In this document: piece after piece, positions 24,241 through 33,789 of the stretch
Layout of the letters: each line of letters opens with the position of its first letter
Position numbering within the stretch: the first letter of the stretch is position 1
Assembly: GCF_000774145.1 (NCBI RefSeq)
Contig: NZ_KN322987.1
Location: forward strand, 64,756-128,755
Length of the DNA: 64,000 nucleotides
Direction: 5' to 3'
Source of the DNA: Pseudomonas mediterranea CFBP 5447
GTDB taxonomy: Bacteria; Pseudomonadota; Gammaproteobacteria; Pseudomonadales; Pseudomonadaceae
Notes under the pieces: model-generated
What the model was told of the DNA's origin: nothing
What the model saw: the letters and a program-made list of their open reading frames with translations, nothing else
Databases searched by the model: none
Translations under genes and position numbers: made by a program

Positions 24241-24490
24241 GTGGCGAGGGGATTTATCCCCGCTGGGGCGCGAAGCGGCCCCACAATCTTAGGCTCTGTG
24301 TGAAAAGTCTTGAGACGAAGGTCAGGCAAGGCGAAAACAGCCGAGGAAGCGGAGTTTACGGGTTGTAAATGAGCATTCCGAGGCTGTTTTCAACGCAGCA
24401 TGAACGAGTATCAAGGCTTTTCATACAGAGCCTAGGGCCGCTTCGCAGCCCAGCGGGGCGGTGCGACGTTTCGCTGAATCCCCTCGCCAC
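24241..24490. repeat. REPIN of the GTGGCGAGGG class, interrupted
   Basis: The left arm (24241-24289) begins GTGGCGAGGGGATTTATCCC and continues GCGAAGCGGCCC. The right arm (24435-24490) is its complement, ending CCCCTCGCCAC, with an extra 20-odd bases near its outer end. A separate 141-bp inverted-repeat element splits the structure. This fills the 327-bp gap between the DUF3079 gene and the convergent peptidase gene, where I see no gene. Confidence 0.75.
24292..24432. mobile_element. MITE-like element with TA target duplication
   Basis: 141 bp with terminal inverted repeats: GGCTCTGTGTGAAAAGTCTT at the left and, read on the other strand, GGCTCTGTATGAAAAGCCTT at the right. TA dinucleotides at 24290-24291 and 24433-24434 flank it. 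Inner segments are also inverted (AACAGCCGAGGAAGCGGAGT against AACAGCCTCGGAATGCTCAT). It encodes nothing and sits in the loop of a REPIN. Ends of this type occur on Pseudomonas insertion sequences, so it is probably mobilised in trans. Confidence 0.78.
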
Positions 24491-24532
24491 ATTAAACCTG
24501 CCAGCCTGGAACTACCTGGCTGGCAGATGTAT

Positions 24533-26272
24533 TCAGAGCTTCGGCATCTGCCCGATCCGTCCCATCATTTCGGTCACGATCTGCAAGTCCAGCATGAACT
24601 GCTCGACCGTCTTGAACTCGTTGTCGTTATGACCGGTGTACTTGACGTTGGGCATTGCCAGGCCGAACTGCACGCCGTTGGGCAGGTCGTGGACCGACGT
24701 GGCGCCCGCCGAAGTGCCGTACTTGTGCTCCATGCCCAGGTTCTCGGTGGCCACGGCCAGCAGCGCCTTGACCCATTCACCCTCGGGGTTACGGTACATC
24801 GGCTCGTCGATGGAATAGTCGAAGGCCACCGCCACGTGGGACTTCTTGCTCCAGGCCGCGAGTTTGTCGGCGATCTCGGTCTTCAGCGCTTCGGTGGACT
24901 TGCCGACCGGAACGCGCAGGTTGACGGCGAGCTTGAAGGTCTTGTCATCCATGCCGACAAAGGTCAGCGAGGCGGTCAGCGGGCCCATGAACGCGTCGGA
25001 GAAGCCAATCCCCAATTGTTTGCCCAAGTAGTCCAGGCCCCAGTTGTCGGCGGCGTAGCGGGCGGCGTCGGTGATGTGGTTGTGCTTGAGTGCGACCTTG
25101 CCATCGAGGCCGTTGATGAAGACCAGCATCCGCGCTACCGGGTTGACGCCGGACTCGGGCTCTGACGAGTGAGCGGAAACACCGGTAAAGGTCAACTGGA
25201 CGTCCTTGCCGACGACCTGGCTGGCGACCTCGAAGTTGCCGCCATTGCGCTTGGCATAATCGGTACCGGCCTTGAGCAGGCTGGCGGCCAGTTCGGCAGG
25301 CTTGTCAGTGACGAAGGTGGCCACCGATGTCGATGGAATCTGATTGGTTGCCAGGCCACCGGTCAACCCAGTGATTTCGGCGCCTTTGCCTTGCGCAGGA
25401 CGGCGGGCAAAGTTCGCCATGACCGTGCCATAGCCTTTCTCGGCAATCACGACCGGATAGCCGCCATCCAGTGCCAGGTTGTAGTTTGGCGTCGGGTTGT
25501 GCTCGAAGTAGTAGGGGATCGCATCACCGGTGGTTTCCTCGGTGGTGTCCACCAGCAGCTTGAAATTCCGCGCCAGCGGCAGCTTCTCTTCCTTGATGAT
25601 CTTCATGGCATAGAGCGCCACGACAATACCGTTCTTGTCGTCCTCGGTGCCTCGGCCGTACATGCGGTCGCCCACCAACGTGACTTTGAACGGATCGAGT
25701 CGCGTGCCGTCCTTCAGCACCCAGTTTTCCGGCGTCACCGGCACCACATCGGCATGGGCGTGGATGCCCACGACTTCGTCGCCACTGCCCGGCAGGGAGA
25801 TTTCGTAGACGCGGTTGTCGATGTTGCGGAAGTTCAGGTCGAAGGCCTGGGCGAGGCTCTTGATCTTGTCGGCGATCTTGAGGAACTCGGGGTTCTCGTG
25901 CTGGGCCACGCCCTCCTTGCGGAAGGTCGGGATCGCCACCAGCTCTTTCAGGGTTTCGGTGGCCGCGGCGCCATATTTCACCCGCGCGTAGATACCCAGC
26001 AGGCGATGGATTTCGTTCTGTTGTTCGGTCGAAAGTTCTTTGTTGTCGAGAAAGGCGCTGATGGCCGGCCCCAGGTCAGCGGTTTTGGCAACGTCGCTCT
26101 TGGCCACGCTGCCCAGGAACTGCCTGAAGTCTGTGGCCGACGTGTCGGCGAGGGTCTTGACCAGGGTCGCGCTCTGCTGCGCGGTGATGTTGGCGAGTGC
26201 TGGCGCGGAAAGCGTAGCGAAGCTGGACAGCAGCAGGGTGGTCACAGCCAGGTGCTTGAGCGAGAAGTCCAT
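24533..26272 (-). CDS. M20-family metallopeptidase (dipeptidase), exported
   Basis: 579-residue protein with a signal peptide (about residues 1-27, ending ALA), a helical region of about 100 residues, then an M20/Sapep-like dipeptidase core. The zinc-site motifs are HAHADVVP, GRGTEDDKNG, TTEETTGD and HSSEP of the lid domain. It probably cleaves small peptides in the periplasm. The chosen ATG (26272) gives a clean signal peptide, with AAGGA at a rather long 12 bases; an ATG at 26284 abuts the Shine-Dalgarno. No operon partner is evident. Confidence 0.85.
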   Translation of the reverse strand: MDFSLKHLAVTTLLLSSFATLSAPALANITAQQSATLVKTLADTSATDFRQFLGSVAKSDVAKTADLGPAISAFLDNKELSTEQQNEIHRLLGIYARVKYGAAATETLKELVAIPTFRKEGVAQHENPEFLKIADKIKSLAQAFDLNFRNIDNRVYEISLPGSGDEVVGIHAHADVVPVTPENWVLKDGTRLDPFKVTLVGDRMYGRGTEDDKNGIVVALYAMKIIKEEKLPLARNFKLLVDTTEETTGDAIPYYFEHNPTPNYNLALDGGYPVVIAEKGYGTVMANFARRPAQGKGAEITGLTGGLATNQIPSTSVATFVTDKPAELAASLLKAGTDYAKRNGGNFEVASQVVGKDVQLTFTGVSAHSSEPESGVNPVARMLVFINGLDGKVALKHNHITDAARYAADNWGLDYLGKQLGIGFSDAFMGPLTASLTFVGMDDKTFKLAVNLRVPVGKSTEALKTEIADKLAAWSKKSHVAVAFDYSIDEPMYRNPEGEWVKALLAVATENLGMEHKYGTSAGATSVHDLPNGVQFGLAMPNVKYTGHNDNEFKTVEQFMLDLQIVTEMMGRIGQMPKL

Positions 26273-26439
26273 TGCTGGGGGCATTCCTTTGCAGGGAGTT
26301 GAAGGAAGATGTTTCATTGGCGAAACAACTACGCAACGTAACACTGCAGGTCAGCGGGCGGGGAGTCCACGAAGTAGGATTTGTCGCACACTCAGGCAAA
26401 AACGGCGCAGAAATGAAAAACAAGAGTAGGCAGCCCATG

Positions 26440-26529
26440 TGTGGGAGCGAGCTTGCTCGCGATGACGGCGGCACATCCGACATCATTCCAGGCTGACCAA
26501 CCGCTATCGCGAGCAGGCTCGCTCCCACA
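26440..26529. repeat. REPIN 5
   Basis: REP arms GTGGGAGCGAGCTTGCTCGC and the complement-like right arm around a 45-base core (ACATCCGACATCATTCCAGG). First of two copies in the 407-bp gap between the peptidase and rlhA genes. Confidence 0.85.
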
Positions 26530-26571
26530 AGTCAGGTGGCGTACCCGAATGTCGCGTACGTCCGAGAACCA

Positions 26572-26661
26572 CTGTGGGAGCGAGCCTGCTCGCGATGGCG
26601 GTGGGCCTGTCACTGAGATGCCGACTGGACCGCCGCCATCGCGAGCAAGCTCGCTCCCACA
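26572..26661. repeat. REPIN 6
   Basis: Second copy in the peptidase-rlhA gap, in the same orientation, with a core different from REPIN 5. It ends 18 bases beyond the rlhA stop codon and could end or stabilise that transcript. The remaining spacer (26273-26439) shows no gene. Confidence 0.85.
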
Positions 26662-26679
26662 TGGAGGGTGTGACGTTGC

Positions 26680-28680
26680 TTAATGCGGGGCGCGAGGAAT
26701 CGTCTTGAGCAGGTCTTCAGGGCTGATGTACCCGACCACTGGCTGCGCCGTGCTGCCTGGCAATGGCAGGTCGAGGATGTGGCCCTTGATCTTGCCGACC
26801 ACGTGCATCTCGCAGGGTTTGCAGTCGAACTTCAGCGTCAGGACTTCATCGCCGTGGATGAGCTGCATCGGCGCGACCTTGGTGCGCACGCCGGTGACGC
26901 CCTTGGCCTGCTTGGGGCAGAGGTTGAACGAGAAGCGCAGGCAGTGCTTGGTGATCATCACCGGCACTTCACCGGTTTCCTCGTGGGCCTCGAACGCCGC
27001 GTCGATCAGCTTGACCCCGTGGCGATGATAGAAGTCCCGGGCCTTCTGGTTGTAGACGTTGGCCAGGAACGACAGGTGCGACTCCGGGTACACCGGTGGC
27101 GGGTTGGTCTCCGCCTTGCGGCCACCGCGTGGGTGCGCTTCGATGCGGGCGGCGGTCAGGGCTTCGATGGCTTCGCGACGCAACGCCTTGAGCTGCGAGT
27201 TGGGAATGAAGAACGCCTGGGGCGCATCCAGCTCGATGGCGGTGGCGTGGTATTCGGTGGTGCCCAGTTGGCCGAGCAGGTCGTGCAATTGCTCCAGGGC
27301 CTGTTCCGGCTTGTTGGCCACGCCGAATGGACCGTCCAGGCCGACGCTGGCACTGATGCCTTCCTCGCTGGTGGCGGTCAGTTGCAGGCGTTCTTCGCGC
27401 AGGCGCGCGACCCAGGCCAGGCCGACACGGCGCTCGGATGAGGTTTTCAGCAGCGCTTGCTGCCAGTTATGGTCCAGGTTGCGGCTCAACGGGTGGTTGG
27501 GGCGCAACTGGTACATCCCGGCCGGCATCTCGTTCGGCTCGACGCGGTAGCGGTAGCGCTTCTGGCCGTCTTCTTCGAATTCGCCTTTCGGCTCGGCGAT
27601 GTTGGCCCGGAAGCCCACCACTTCACGCTTGACCAGCACGTTCAGGCCGTCGCCGTTGGACAGCGGATCGAAGGTCACGACCTGCAGGTCACGCTTGCCG
27701 ACTTTTTCCACCACGCCCACCGGCACGCCAGTGAAGGTCGGTGAGTCGAAGGCGCCGATGTCGATCTTGCGCTCACTGACGAAGTAGTCGGTGCTGCCCC
27801 GGTGGAAGGTCTTGTCCGGGTCGGGCACGAAGAAATGCGCGGTACGGCCGCTGGATGCACGGGCCAGGTCCGGACGGTCTTCGAGGACGTCGTCGAGGCG
27901 CTGGCGGTAGTAGGCGGTGATGTTCTTCACATAGCCCATGTCCTTGTAGCGCCCTTCGATCTTGAACGAGCGCACGCCGGCTTCCACCAGGGCGCGGATG
28001 TTGGCGCTCTGGTTGTTGTCCTTCATCGACAGCAGGTGTTTTTCATAGGCGACGACCCGGCCCTGGTCGTCCTTGAGGGTGTAGGGCAGGCGACAGGCCT
28101 GGGAGCAGTCGCCACGGTTGGCGCTGCGACCGTTCTGGGCGTGGGAGATATTGCACTGGCCGGAAAACGCCACGCACAGCGCGCCGTGGATGAAGAACTC
28201 GATGGCGGCATCGGTTTCGTCGGCGATGGCGCGGATCTCCTGCAGGTTCAGCTCGCGGGCCAGTACCAGCTGTGAAAAGCCGGCCTGATCGAGGAACTTG
28301 GCCCGGGCCAGGGTACGAATGTCGGTCTGGGTACTGGCGTGCAGCTCGATCGGCGGGATGTCCAGCTCCATCACCCCCAGGTCCTGGACGATCAACGCGT
28401 CGACACCCGCATCGTAAAGCTGGTGGATCAGTTGGCGGGCCGGCTCCAGCTCGTTGTCGTGCAGGATGGTGTTGATCGTGGTGAATACCCGGGCGTGGTA
28501 GCGGTGGGCGAACTCCACCAGCCGGGCGATATCGCCCACCTCGTTGCAGGCGTTGTGACGCGCGCCGAAACTCGGGCCACCGATGTACACGGCGTCGGCG
28601 CCATGCAGGATGGCCTCGCGGGCGATGGTCACGTCGCGGGCAGGGCTGAGCAATTCCAGATGATGTTTGGGCAAGGACAT
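26680..28680 (-). CDS. rlhA: 23S rRNA 5-hydroxycytidine synthase RlhA (U32 family)
   Basis: 666-residue U32-family protein similar along its length to E. coli YdcP/RlhA, which hydroxylates C2501 of 23S rRNA using prephenate-derived chemistry. The N-terminal barrel (LLSPARD, HGADAVYIGG, ASTQTDI) leads into the cysteine motif CVAFSGQC..GDCSQACRLPY (about residues 168-200) expected to hold an iron-sulfur cluster. The C-terminal domain includes CPKQAKG and CKPCEMHV. The start at 28680 gives the family N-terminus HHLELLSPARD; no strong ribosome site is seen. Single-gene transcript. Confidence 0.88.
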   Translation of the reverse strand: MSLPKHHLELLSPARDVTIAREAILHGADAVYIGGPSFGARHNACNEVGDIARLVEFAHRYHARVFTTINTILHDNELEPARQLIHQLYDAGVDALIVQDLGVMELDIPPIELHASTQTDIRTLARAKFLDQAGFSQLVLARELNLQEIRAIADETDAAIEFFIHGALCVAFSGQCNISHAQNGRSANRGDCSQACRLPYTLKDDQGRVVAYEKHLLSMKDNNQSANIRALVEAGVRSFKIEGRYKDMGYVKNITAYYRQRLDDVLEDRPDLARASSGRTAHFFVPDPDKTFHRGSTDYFVSERKIDIGAFDSPTFTGVPVGVVEKVGKRDLQVVTFDPLSNGDGLNVLVKREVVGFRANIAEPKGEFEEDGQKRYRYRVEPNEMPAGMYQLRPNHPLSRNLDHNWQQALLKTSSERRVGLAWVARLREERLQLTATSEEGISASVGLDGPFGVANKPEQALEQLHDLLGQLGTTEYHATAIELDAPQAFFIPNSQLKALRREAIEALTAARIEAHPRGGRKAETNPPPVYPESHLSFLANVYNQKARDFYHRHGVKLIDAAFEAHEETGEVPVMITKHCLRFSFNLCPKQAKGVTGVRTKVAPMQLIHGDEVLTLKFDCKPCEMHVVGKIKGHILDLPLPGSTAQPVVGYISPEDLLKTIPRAPH

Positions 28681-28800
28681 GTGTTTTTTAGTCAGGCTGG
28701 TCACGGTCGAAGCGACCATTGTAGCCGCCAGGCGCCTTGCCGGCACCTGTGGACTTGGATTTGCGCGATCCGGACCGATGCACGGCGGTCCTTTAGCGCG

Positions 28801-30369
28801 TCAACCCGACGTTGCGTTGGCACTGCACCAGCGGTTTCGCCCGGTGTTCTTGGCCAGGTACAGAAAGGCGTCGGCGGCCTTGATCAACATGGCGGGCGTC
28901 ACGTCCACCGTGCCCGGCTGGCTGGTGGTGATGCCGGCGCTGGCGGTGACGATGCCCAATGGATGATCGCCATGTTCGATGTCCAGCGCCCTGATGGCGT
29001 CGAGAATGTCCTGGGCAATCTTGGTGGCACCGGTACTGTCGGTATTGGGCAGCAGGACGGTGAACTCTTCGCCGCCGTACCTCACCGCCAGGTCGCTCGG
29101 CCGCTTGACCGCGCCCTGGATCGCCCCGGCGATGGCCCGCAGGCACTCATCCCCGGCGGCATGCCCGTATTTGTCGTTGAAGCGCTTGAAGTAGTCGACG
29201 TCGAGCATGATCAGCGCCAGGGACGAACCCTGGCGCTTGGCCAGGCGTAGCTCATCGGCCAAGGCCAGGTCCAGCTTCCGGCGGTTGCCCAGCCCGGTCA
29301 GGCTGTCGGTCAACGCCATGTCCCGCATGCTCTGGTGTGCATGACGGATCTGCTTTTCCATGGTCATCCGGTAGCGCAGTTGGCTGAGCACGATGAGCCC
29401 GAAGCCGACCAGGGTGACGATCAGGAAGACCAGCACGAAACCGGTCTTGAGCAGGTCGCGGCGCCAGGGCGCGATGATGGAGTCCCGGGACAGGCCGGCT
29501 TCCACCACCAACGGATAGGTGGTCAGCGCGCGGTAGCCATACAGGCGTTCGGTGTCGTCGATCACGGCGCGGGCTTCGGCGGTGCCCTGGTTCGACGTCG
29601 GCAGGAAGTTCTTGAAGATCACGCTATTGACCAGGCTCTTGCCGATCACCGTCTCGACGAAGGGGCGCCGTACCAGGACGGTGCCGTTGCGCATGGCCAG
29701 GACCAGGGCACCTTTGTCGTCGATCTTGAAGTCGCCGTAGTAGTCCACGAAATAGGCGACCTTGACCGTTCCAAGCAGCACGCCGGCGAACGAGCCGTCG
29801 GGGTTGTTCAGGCGTCGGGAGATGGGAATGATCAGATCATTGGTGGAGCGGCTCCGGATGACCTCGCCAATGCGCACGTTGCGATCCGTGTGGGTGCGGT
29901 GATACTGGAAATAGTCACGGTCCGCGTTGTTCGCCGGTTCCGGGATCGTTTCCTTGTCGGTGACCACCCATTGTCCATCGGGTCCGTAGATGAACAGCCC
30001 ATGCAACTGCGGCATGATGGCGGATTGCTGCACCAGCAGTTTATGGATGCGCGGGATGTCGATGTTCTTGAGCCCGTCGCCTTCCACCCGCTCGCTGAGC
30101 GCGGCGGTTACCACGTCCACCTGGCGGATGGTGTCTTCGGCGTGCTGGGCCGTCGCTCGCGCCAGGTTCGTTACCGAATCGCGGGCGGCCGAAAACGCCG
30201 CACGGTAGTCACGCCATGTTCTCCAGCCTTCCACGGACAGAAAGGCGATCACTACCACCAGCATGAAACTGACGGTAAGCCTCAATGCCGCACCTGGCCG
30301 CGCAGCCTGGGGGTCGAAATCCTGGACAGGGCTTTCGCTCTTTGGCTCCGGCCGTTTGCGTCCGAGCAT
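28801..30369 (-). CDS. Diguanylate cyclase with periplasmic sensor domain
   Basis: 522-residue membrane protein. The first helix is at about 29-46, a dCache/PDC-like periplasmic region at about 47-295 (QWVVTDKETI, DRDYFQYHR) and the second helix at about 300-325. The GGDEF domain has active GGEEF at 432-436. The RxxD inhibitory site (RPSD, 423-426) lies at the correct 5-residue distance, so product feedback is expected. It makes cyclic di-GMP; the signal is unknown. AAAGGA lies 8 bases before the ATG at 30369. Confidence 0.9.
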   Translation of the reverse strand: MLGRKRPEPKSESPVQDFDPQAARPGAALRLTVSFMLVVVIAFLSVEGWRTWRDYRAAFSAARDSVTNLARATAQHAEDTIRQVDVVTAALSERVEGDGLKNIDIPRIHKLLVQQSAIMPQLHGLFIYGPDGQWVVTDKETIPEPANNADRDYFQYHRTHTDRNVRIGEVIRSRSTNDLIIPISRRLNNPDGSFAGVLLGTVKVAYFVDYYGDFKIDDKGALVLAMRNGTVLVRRPFVETVIGKSLVNSVIFKNFLPTSNQGTAEARAVIDDTERLYGYRALTTYPLVVEAGLSRDSIIAPWRRDLLKTGFVLVFLIVTLVGFGLIVLSQLRYRMTMEKQIRHAHQSMRDMALTDSLTGLGNRRKLDLALADELRLAKRQGSSLALIMLDVDYFKRFNDKYGHAAGDECLRAIAGAIQGAVKRPSDLAVRYGGEEFTVLLPNTDSTGATKIAQDILDAIRALDIEHGDHPLGIVTASAGITTSQPGTVDVTPAMLIKAADAFLYLAKNTGRNRWCSANATSG

Positions 30370-30475
30370 TAACATTTCCTTTTACGACAAGTCTGCGCAC
30401 TATGGCTGCGCAGCCTATCTTATTCAATTCCAGCACGTTAGCCATTGCGACGACGCAGATACAGCGGGAAATCAC

Positions 30476-30934
30476 ATGAAAGTTGGCGTCATTTCCGATA
30501 CCCACGGCTTGCTTCGCCCTGAAGCGCTTGCCGCGCTGGCGGGGTGCGAGCGGATCATTCATGGCGGTGATATTGGGAGCCCCGGGATCCTCGAGCAACT
30601 GGCGTCCATTGCGCCGCTGCACGTGGTGCGCGGCAACAACGACCTTGACGCCGATTGGGCCGGTCAACTTGCCGATAGCCTGCAGTTCGATCTGGGTGGA
30701 TGGCAGGTGCTGCTGGTGCATGACATTGCCGATGTGCCGGCTTCGCTCGATCCGGACGTGAAGATGGTGGTCACGGGGCATTCCCACAAGCCGGGTATCG
30801 AATGGCGCGGCGAGCGTTTGTACCTGAACCCCGGCAGCGCTGGCCGGCGGCGTTTCAAGCTGCCGGTGACGCTGGCGTTGCTTGAGGTGAGTGCGGGTTC
30901 GATCGAGCCGCGGATCGTTCGTTTATTGGAATGA
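30476..30934 (+). CDS. YfcE/MJ0936-type metallophosphoesterase
   Basis: 152-residue calcineurin-like phosphoesterase with the metal motifs in order: D8-T-H10, GGDIG (about 36-40), GNND (about 60-63), LVHD and GHSHKP (about 103-108). Family members hydrolyse simple phosphodiesters in the cytoplasm; the physiological substrate is not known. It is divergent from the diguanylate cyclase gene and has no clear operon partner. Start at 30476 has AGCGGGAAA upstream. Confidence 0.88.
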   Translation: MKVGVISDTHGLLRPEALAALAGCERIIHGGDIGSPGILEQLASIAPLHVVRGNNDLDADWAGQLADSLQFDLGGWQVLLVHDIADVPASLDPDVKMVVTGHSHKPGIEWRGERLYLNPGSAGRRRFKLPVTLALLEVSAGSIEPRIVRLLE

Positions 30935-30969
30935 CGACAGGGGCTTAGTACTGGGACTCTCCTGACCCA

Positions 30970-30998
30970 CCGCTTTCGCGAACAGGCTCGCTCCCACA
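30970..30998. repeat. Single REP arm
   Basis: CCGCTTTCGCGAACAGGCTCGCTCCCACA is a right-type REP arm with one change (GAACAGG). It lies about 40 bases before a full REPIN and is probably the remnant of another. Confidence 0.65.
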
Positions 30999-31039
30999 CC
31001 GGCGGGCTCGCCGCGAGGTCACTGTTTCACCATCAATCC

Positions 31040-31128
31040 CTGTGGGAGCGAGCCTGCTCGCGATGGCAGTCTGTCAGTCTCATCAGTCTTGGCTGATCCA
31101 CCGCTATCGCGAGCCGGTTCGCTCTACA
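31040..31128. repeat. Decayed REPIN 7
   Basis: The left arm (TGTGGGAGCGAGCCTGCTCG) is intact, but the right arm is altered (GCGAGCCGGTTCGCTCTACA), breaking several stem pairs. It lies in the 419-bp gap before the monooxygenase operon. From 31137 to 31353 I see no gene, only the probable promoter region of that operon. Confidence 0.7.
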
Positions 31129-31353
31129 CTGGTTTCCGGGCTGGGCGCGAGATCGTTGCTCATCTTCAGAATGCCTGACGCACATACAGTTTTTTCCTCT
31201 CCAGCAACTACAAAAACCCTCGTTTCGCAAATTCCCGCCTGCCAACACAATCGCTTCACACCCTTCAAGTCCCTGTACCGCAGAACAAAAACAACACAAC
31301 CGAGGCGGCCGCCATGACCGACCTGATCAACTCTCCTGCCGGAAGAGCAAGAC

Positions 31354-32694
31354 ATGACCGTTGAAACCCTACACATCGATACCCTTGTTGTCGGCGCCGG
31401 CCAGGCCGGTATAGCCATGAGTGAGCACCTGAGCCGGAACGGCGTGCCGCACCTCGTCCTGGAGCGCAACCGCATCGCCGAAGCCTGGCGCACGGCGCGC
31501 TGGGACTCGCTGGTTGCCAACGGCCCGGCCTGGCATGACCGCTTCCCGGGGCTGGAGTTCGAGGGACTCGACCCGGATGCATTCGCAGCCAAGGATCAGG
31601 TAGCCGATTACTTCGAAGCCTATGCCGACAAGTTCAGCGCGCCGATCCGCACGGGTGTGGAGGTCAGCAAAGTCGAGCGCAATGTCGGCCGTCCCGGCTT
31701 CAGCATTGAAACCTCGGAAGGATTGATCGAGGCCCTTCATGTGGTGGTTGCCACCGGACCGTTCCAGCGGCCGGTGATTCCACCGATTGCGCCGGACATG
31801 GCGACGATCACCCAGATCCATTCCGCCCAGTATCGTAATCCGCGGCAATTGCCGGACGGCGCGGTGCTGGTGGTGGGGGCAGGGTCGTCGGGGGTGCAGA
31901 TCGCCGATGAGCTGCGGCGCGCCGGCAAGCGGGTCTATCTGTCGGTAGGCGCCCATGATCGTCCTCCACGGGCCTATCGCAACCGTGATTTCTGCTGGTG
32001 GCTGGGCGTACTGGGCGAATGGGATGCCGAAGCCGTCCAGCCCGGCAAGGAACACGTGACCATCGCCGTGAGTGGTGCCCGTGGCGGTCATACGGTGGAT
32101 TTTCGCCGGCTGGCCCACGAGGGCATAACCCTGGTGGGGCTGACAAAGGCATTCCATGAGGGCGTGGTGACGTTCGAGGCCAATCTTGCCGAGAACATTG
32201 CCCGCGGCGATGAAAACTACCTGGCGCTGCTGGATGCCGCCGACGCCTACATTGCCCGCAACGGCCTGGACCTGCCGCTCGAGCCAGAGGCACGCCAGCT
32301 GCTGCCTGACCCGCAATGCCTGACCCACCCGAGCCTCGAGCTGGATCTGGTCGATGCTGGCGTGACCACGATTATCTGGGCCACGGGCTACTCGGTGGAT
32401 TACAGCTGGTTGAAAGTCGATGCGTTCAACGCCCATGGCAAACCCCGGCACCAGCGCGGAGTCTGCAGCGAGCCGGGTCTGTATTTCGTCGGCCTGCCAT
32501 GGCAGTCGCGTCGAGGGTCGGCCTTCATCTGGGGCGTATGGCATGACGCCCGGCATGTCGCTGATCACATCGTGAAGCAGCGCACCTACCTCACCTATCG
32601 AGACGCAGTCCAGCGTCGGGCCGAGAGCGTTCACGCGCAGTCGCCCGGCACCGATTCACGCAATCCAGAAGCCAGCCTCATGGGAGTCCGCTGA
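31354..32694 (+). CDS. CzcO-like FAD/NAD(P)-dependent monooxygenase
   Basis: 446-residue flavoprotein of the FMO/Baeyer-Villiger-like class. It has an FAD motif GAGQAG near residue 15, a second dinucleotide motif GAGSSG (about 173-178), and the ATGYSVDYSW segment near residue 350 typical of the group. The usual FMO fingerprint is not exact, so oxygenation of a nitrogen or carbon is inferred, not shown. GGAAGAG precedes the ATG. It heads an operon of eight genes and overlaps the next start (TGATG). Confidence 0.82.
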   Translation: MTVETLHIDTLVVGAGQAGIAMSEHLSRNGVPHLVLERNRIAEAWRTARWDSLVANGPAWHDRFPGLEFEGLDPDAFAAKDQVADYFEAYADKFSAPIRTGVEVSKVERNVGRPGFSIETSEGLIEALHVVVATGPFQRPVIPPIAPDMATITQIHSAQYRNPRQLPDGAVLVVGAGSSGVQIADELRRAGKRVYLSVGAHDRPPRAYRNRDFCWWLGVLGEWDAEAVQPGKEHVTIAVSGARGGHTVDFRRLAHEGITLVGLTKAFHEGVVTFEANLAENIARGDENYLALLDAADAYIARNGLDLPLEPEARQLLPDPQCLTHPSLELDLVDAGVTTIIWATGYSVDYSWLKVDAFNAHGKPRHQRGVCSEPGLYFVGLPWQSRRGSAFIWGVWHDARHVADHIVKQRTYLTYRDAVQRRAESVHAQSPGTDSRNPEASLMGVR

Positions 32695-33104
32695 TGCCTA
32701 CCCACACTCGTATCCGCATGTTCAACACCCAAGATACCTACCCGAACCAGACGCTGGACAACGACTTGTGCCAGGCCGTGCGCGCCGGCAACACCGTCTA
32801 TGTACGCGGTCAGGTGGGCACCGATTTCGACGGGCAACTGGTGGGCCTCGGCGACCCTCGTGCCCAGGCCGAACAAGCCATGCGCAACGTCAAGCAATTG
32901 CTCGAAGAGGCCGGCAGCGACCTGAGCCATATCGTCAAGACCACTACCTACTTGATCGACCCGCGCTACCGCGAGCCGGTGTACCAGGAGGTCGGCAAAT
33001 GGCTCAAGGGCGTGTTCCCGATTTCCACCGGACTGGTGGTCAGCGCCCTTGGCCAGCCGCAGTGGTTGATGGAAATCGATGTGATCGCGGTGATCCCCGA
33101 ATAA
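32694..33104 (+). CDS. RidA-family enamine/imine deaminase
   Basis: 136-residue YjgF/RidA-family protein. RidA proteins hydrolyse reactive enamines and imines formed by amine oxidation or PLP chemistry. The family pattern is seen in RGQVGTDFDGQLVG, AEQAMRNVKQLLEEAG and the C-terminal VVSALGQPQWLMEIDVIAV. The arginine usual near residue 105 for carboxylate binding is not obvious, so the substrate may lack a carboxylate. Overlaps the monooxygenase stop and is 10 bases before the DUF1028 gene. Confidence 0.85.
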   Translation: MPTHTRIRMFNTQDTYPNQTLDNDLCQAVRAGNTVYVRGQVGTDFDGQLVGLGDPRAQAEQAMRNVKQLLEEAGSDLSHIVKTTTYLIDPRYREPVYQEVGKWLKGVFPISTGLVVSALGQPQWLMEIDVIAVIPE

Positions 33105-33114
33105 GGAGCGGAAC

Positions 33115-33789
33115 ATGACTTTTTCTATCGTCGGGCGTTGCGCCGAAACCGGTCAGTTAGGCGTCGCCATCAGTTCCTCCAGCATTGCCGTCGGTGCCCG
33201 CTGTCCCTGGTTGCGGGCCGGTGTCGGCGCGGTGTCGAGCCAGAACATTACGCTGCCGGCTCTGGGACCGCTGATCCTCGATGAACTGGCCGACGGCCTG
33301 GATGCACGCGAGGCGGTGGACCGTGCCCTGGCTCGCAATGGCTATAGCGAGTACCGCCAGGTGGCGGTCGTCGATGCTCATGGACATACCGCGATCTACA
33401 GCGGCTGCCATGCCTTGGGCGTTCACAATTCGCTGGCCGGTGAGCAGTGTGTGGCGGCTGGAAATCTACTGGCCGACGAGGGCGTGATCGACGCCATGAT
33501 TGCTGCTTTCGAAGGCAGTGAAGGCTGTCTCGCGGCCCGTCTGATGAACGCTTTGCGAGCCGGCCAGGAGGCGGGTGGCGAGGCCGGGGCGGTGCACTCC
33601 GCCGCGCTTTCGGTGGTGGATGATTTGACGTGGCCAATTGTCGATCTACGGGTGGACTGGGCCGAGCAGAATCCCATCGGTGAACTGGAAAAGCTCTGGG
33701 TCGCCTACCAGCCACAATTGCAGGACTACCTGATCCGCGCCCTGAATCCGACCCTGGCCCCCCGCTACGGAGTGCCGGGTGATGAGTGA
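33115..33789 (+). CDS. DUF1028 family protein (Ntn-hydrolase-like)
   Basis: 224-residue protein with the DUF1028 N-terminus (TFSIVGRCAETGQLGVAISSSSIAVG), a fold related to N-terminal nucleophile hydrolases. The usual Ntn nucleophile position is occupied by Thr2 after Met removal, or by Ser/Thr in FSIV; activity is unproven in this family. DUF1028 genes often travel with RidA and amidohydrolases, as here. AAGGAG is upstream; its end overlaps the next gene by 8 bases. Confidence 0.8.
   Translation: MTFSIVGRCAETGQLGVAISSSSIAVGARCPWLRAGVGAVSSQNITLPALGPLILDELADGLDAREAVDRALARNGYSEYRQVAVVDAHGHTAIYSGCHALGVHNSLAGEQCVAAGNLLADEGVIDAMIAAFEGSEGCLAARLMNALRAGQEAGGEAGAVHSAALSVVDDLTWPIVDLRVDWAEQNPIGELEKLWVAYQPQLQDYLIRALNPTLAPRYGVPGDE

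Noticed and set aside
24292..24432. The inverted-repeat element as a complete insertion sequence
   Set aside because: 141 bp with no transposase frame; only a non-autonomous MITE-like label is justified.
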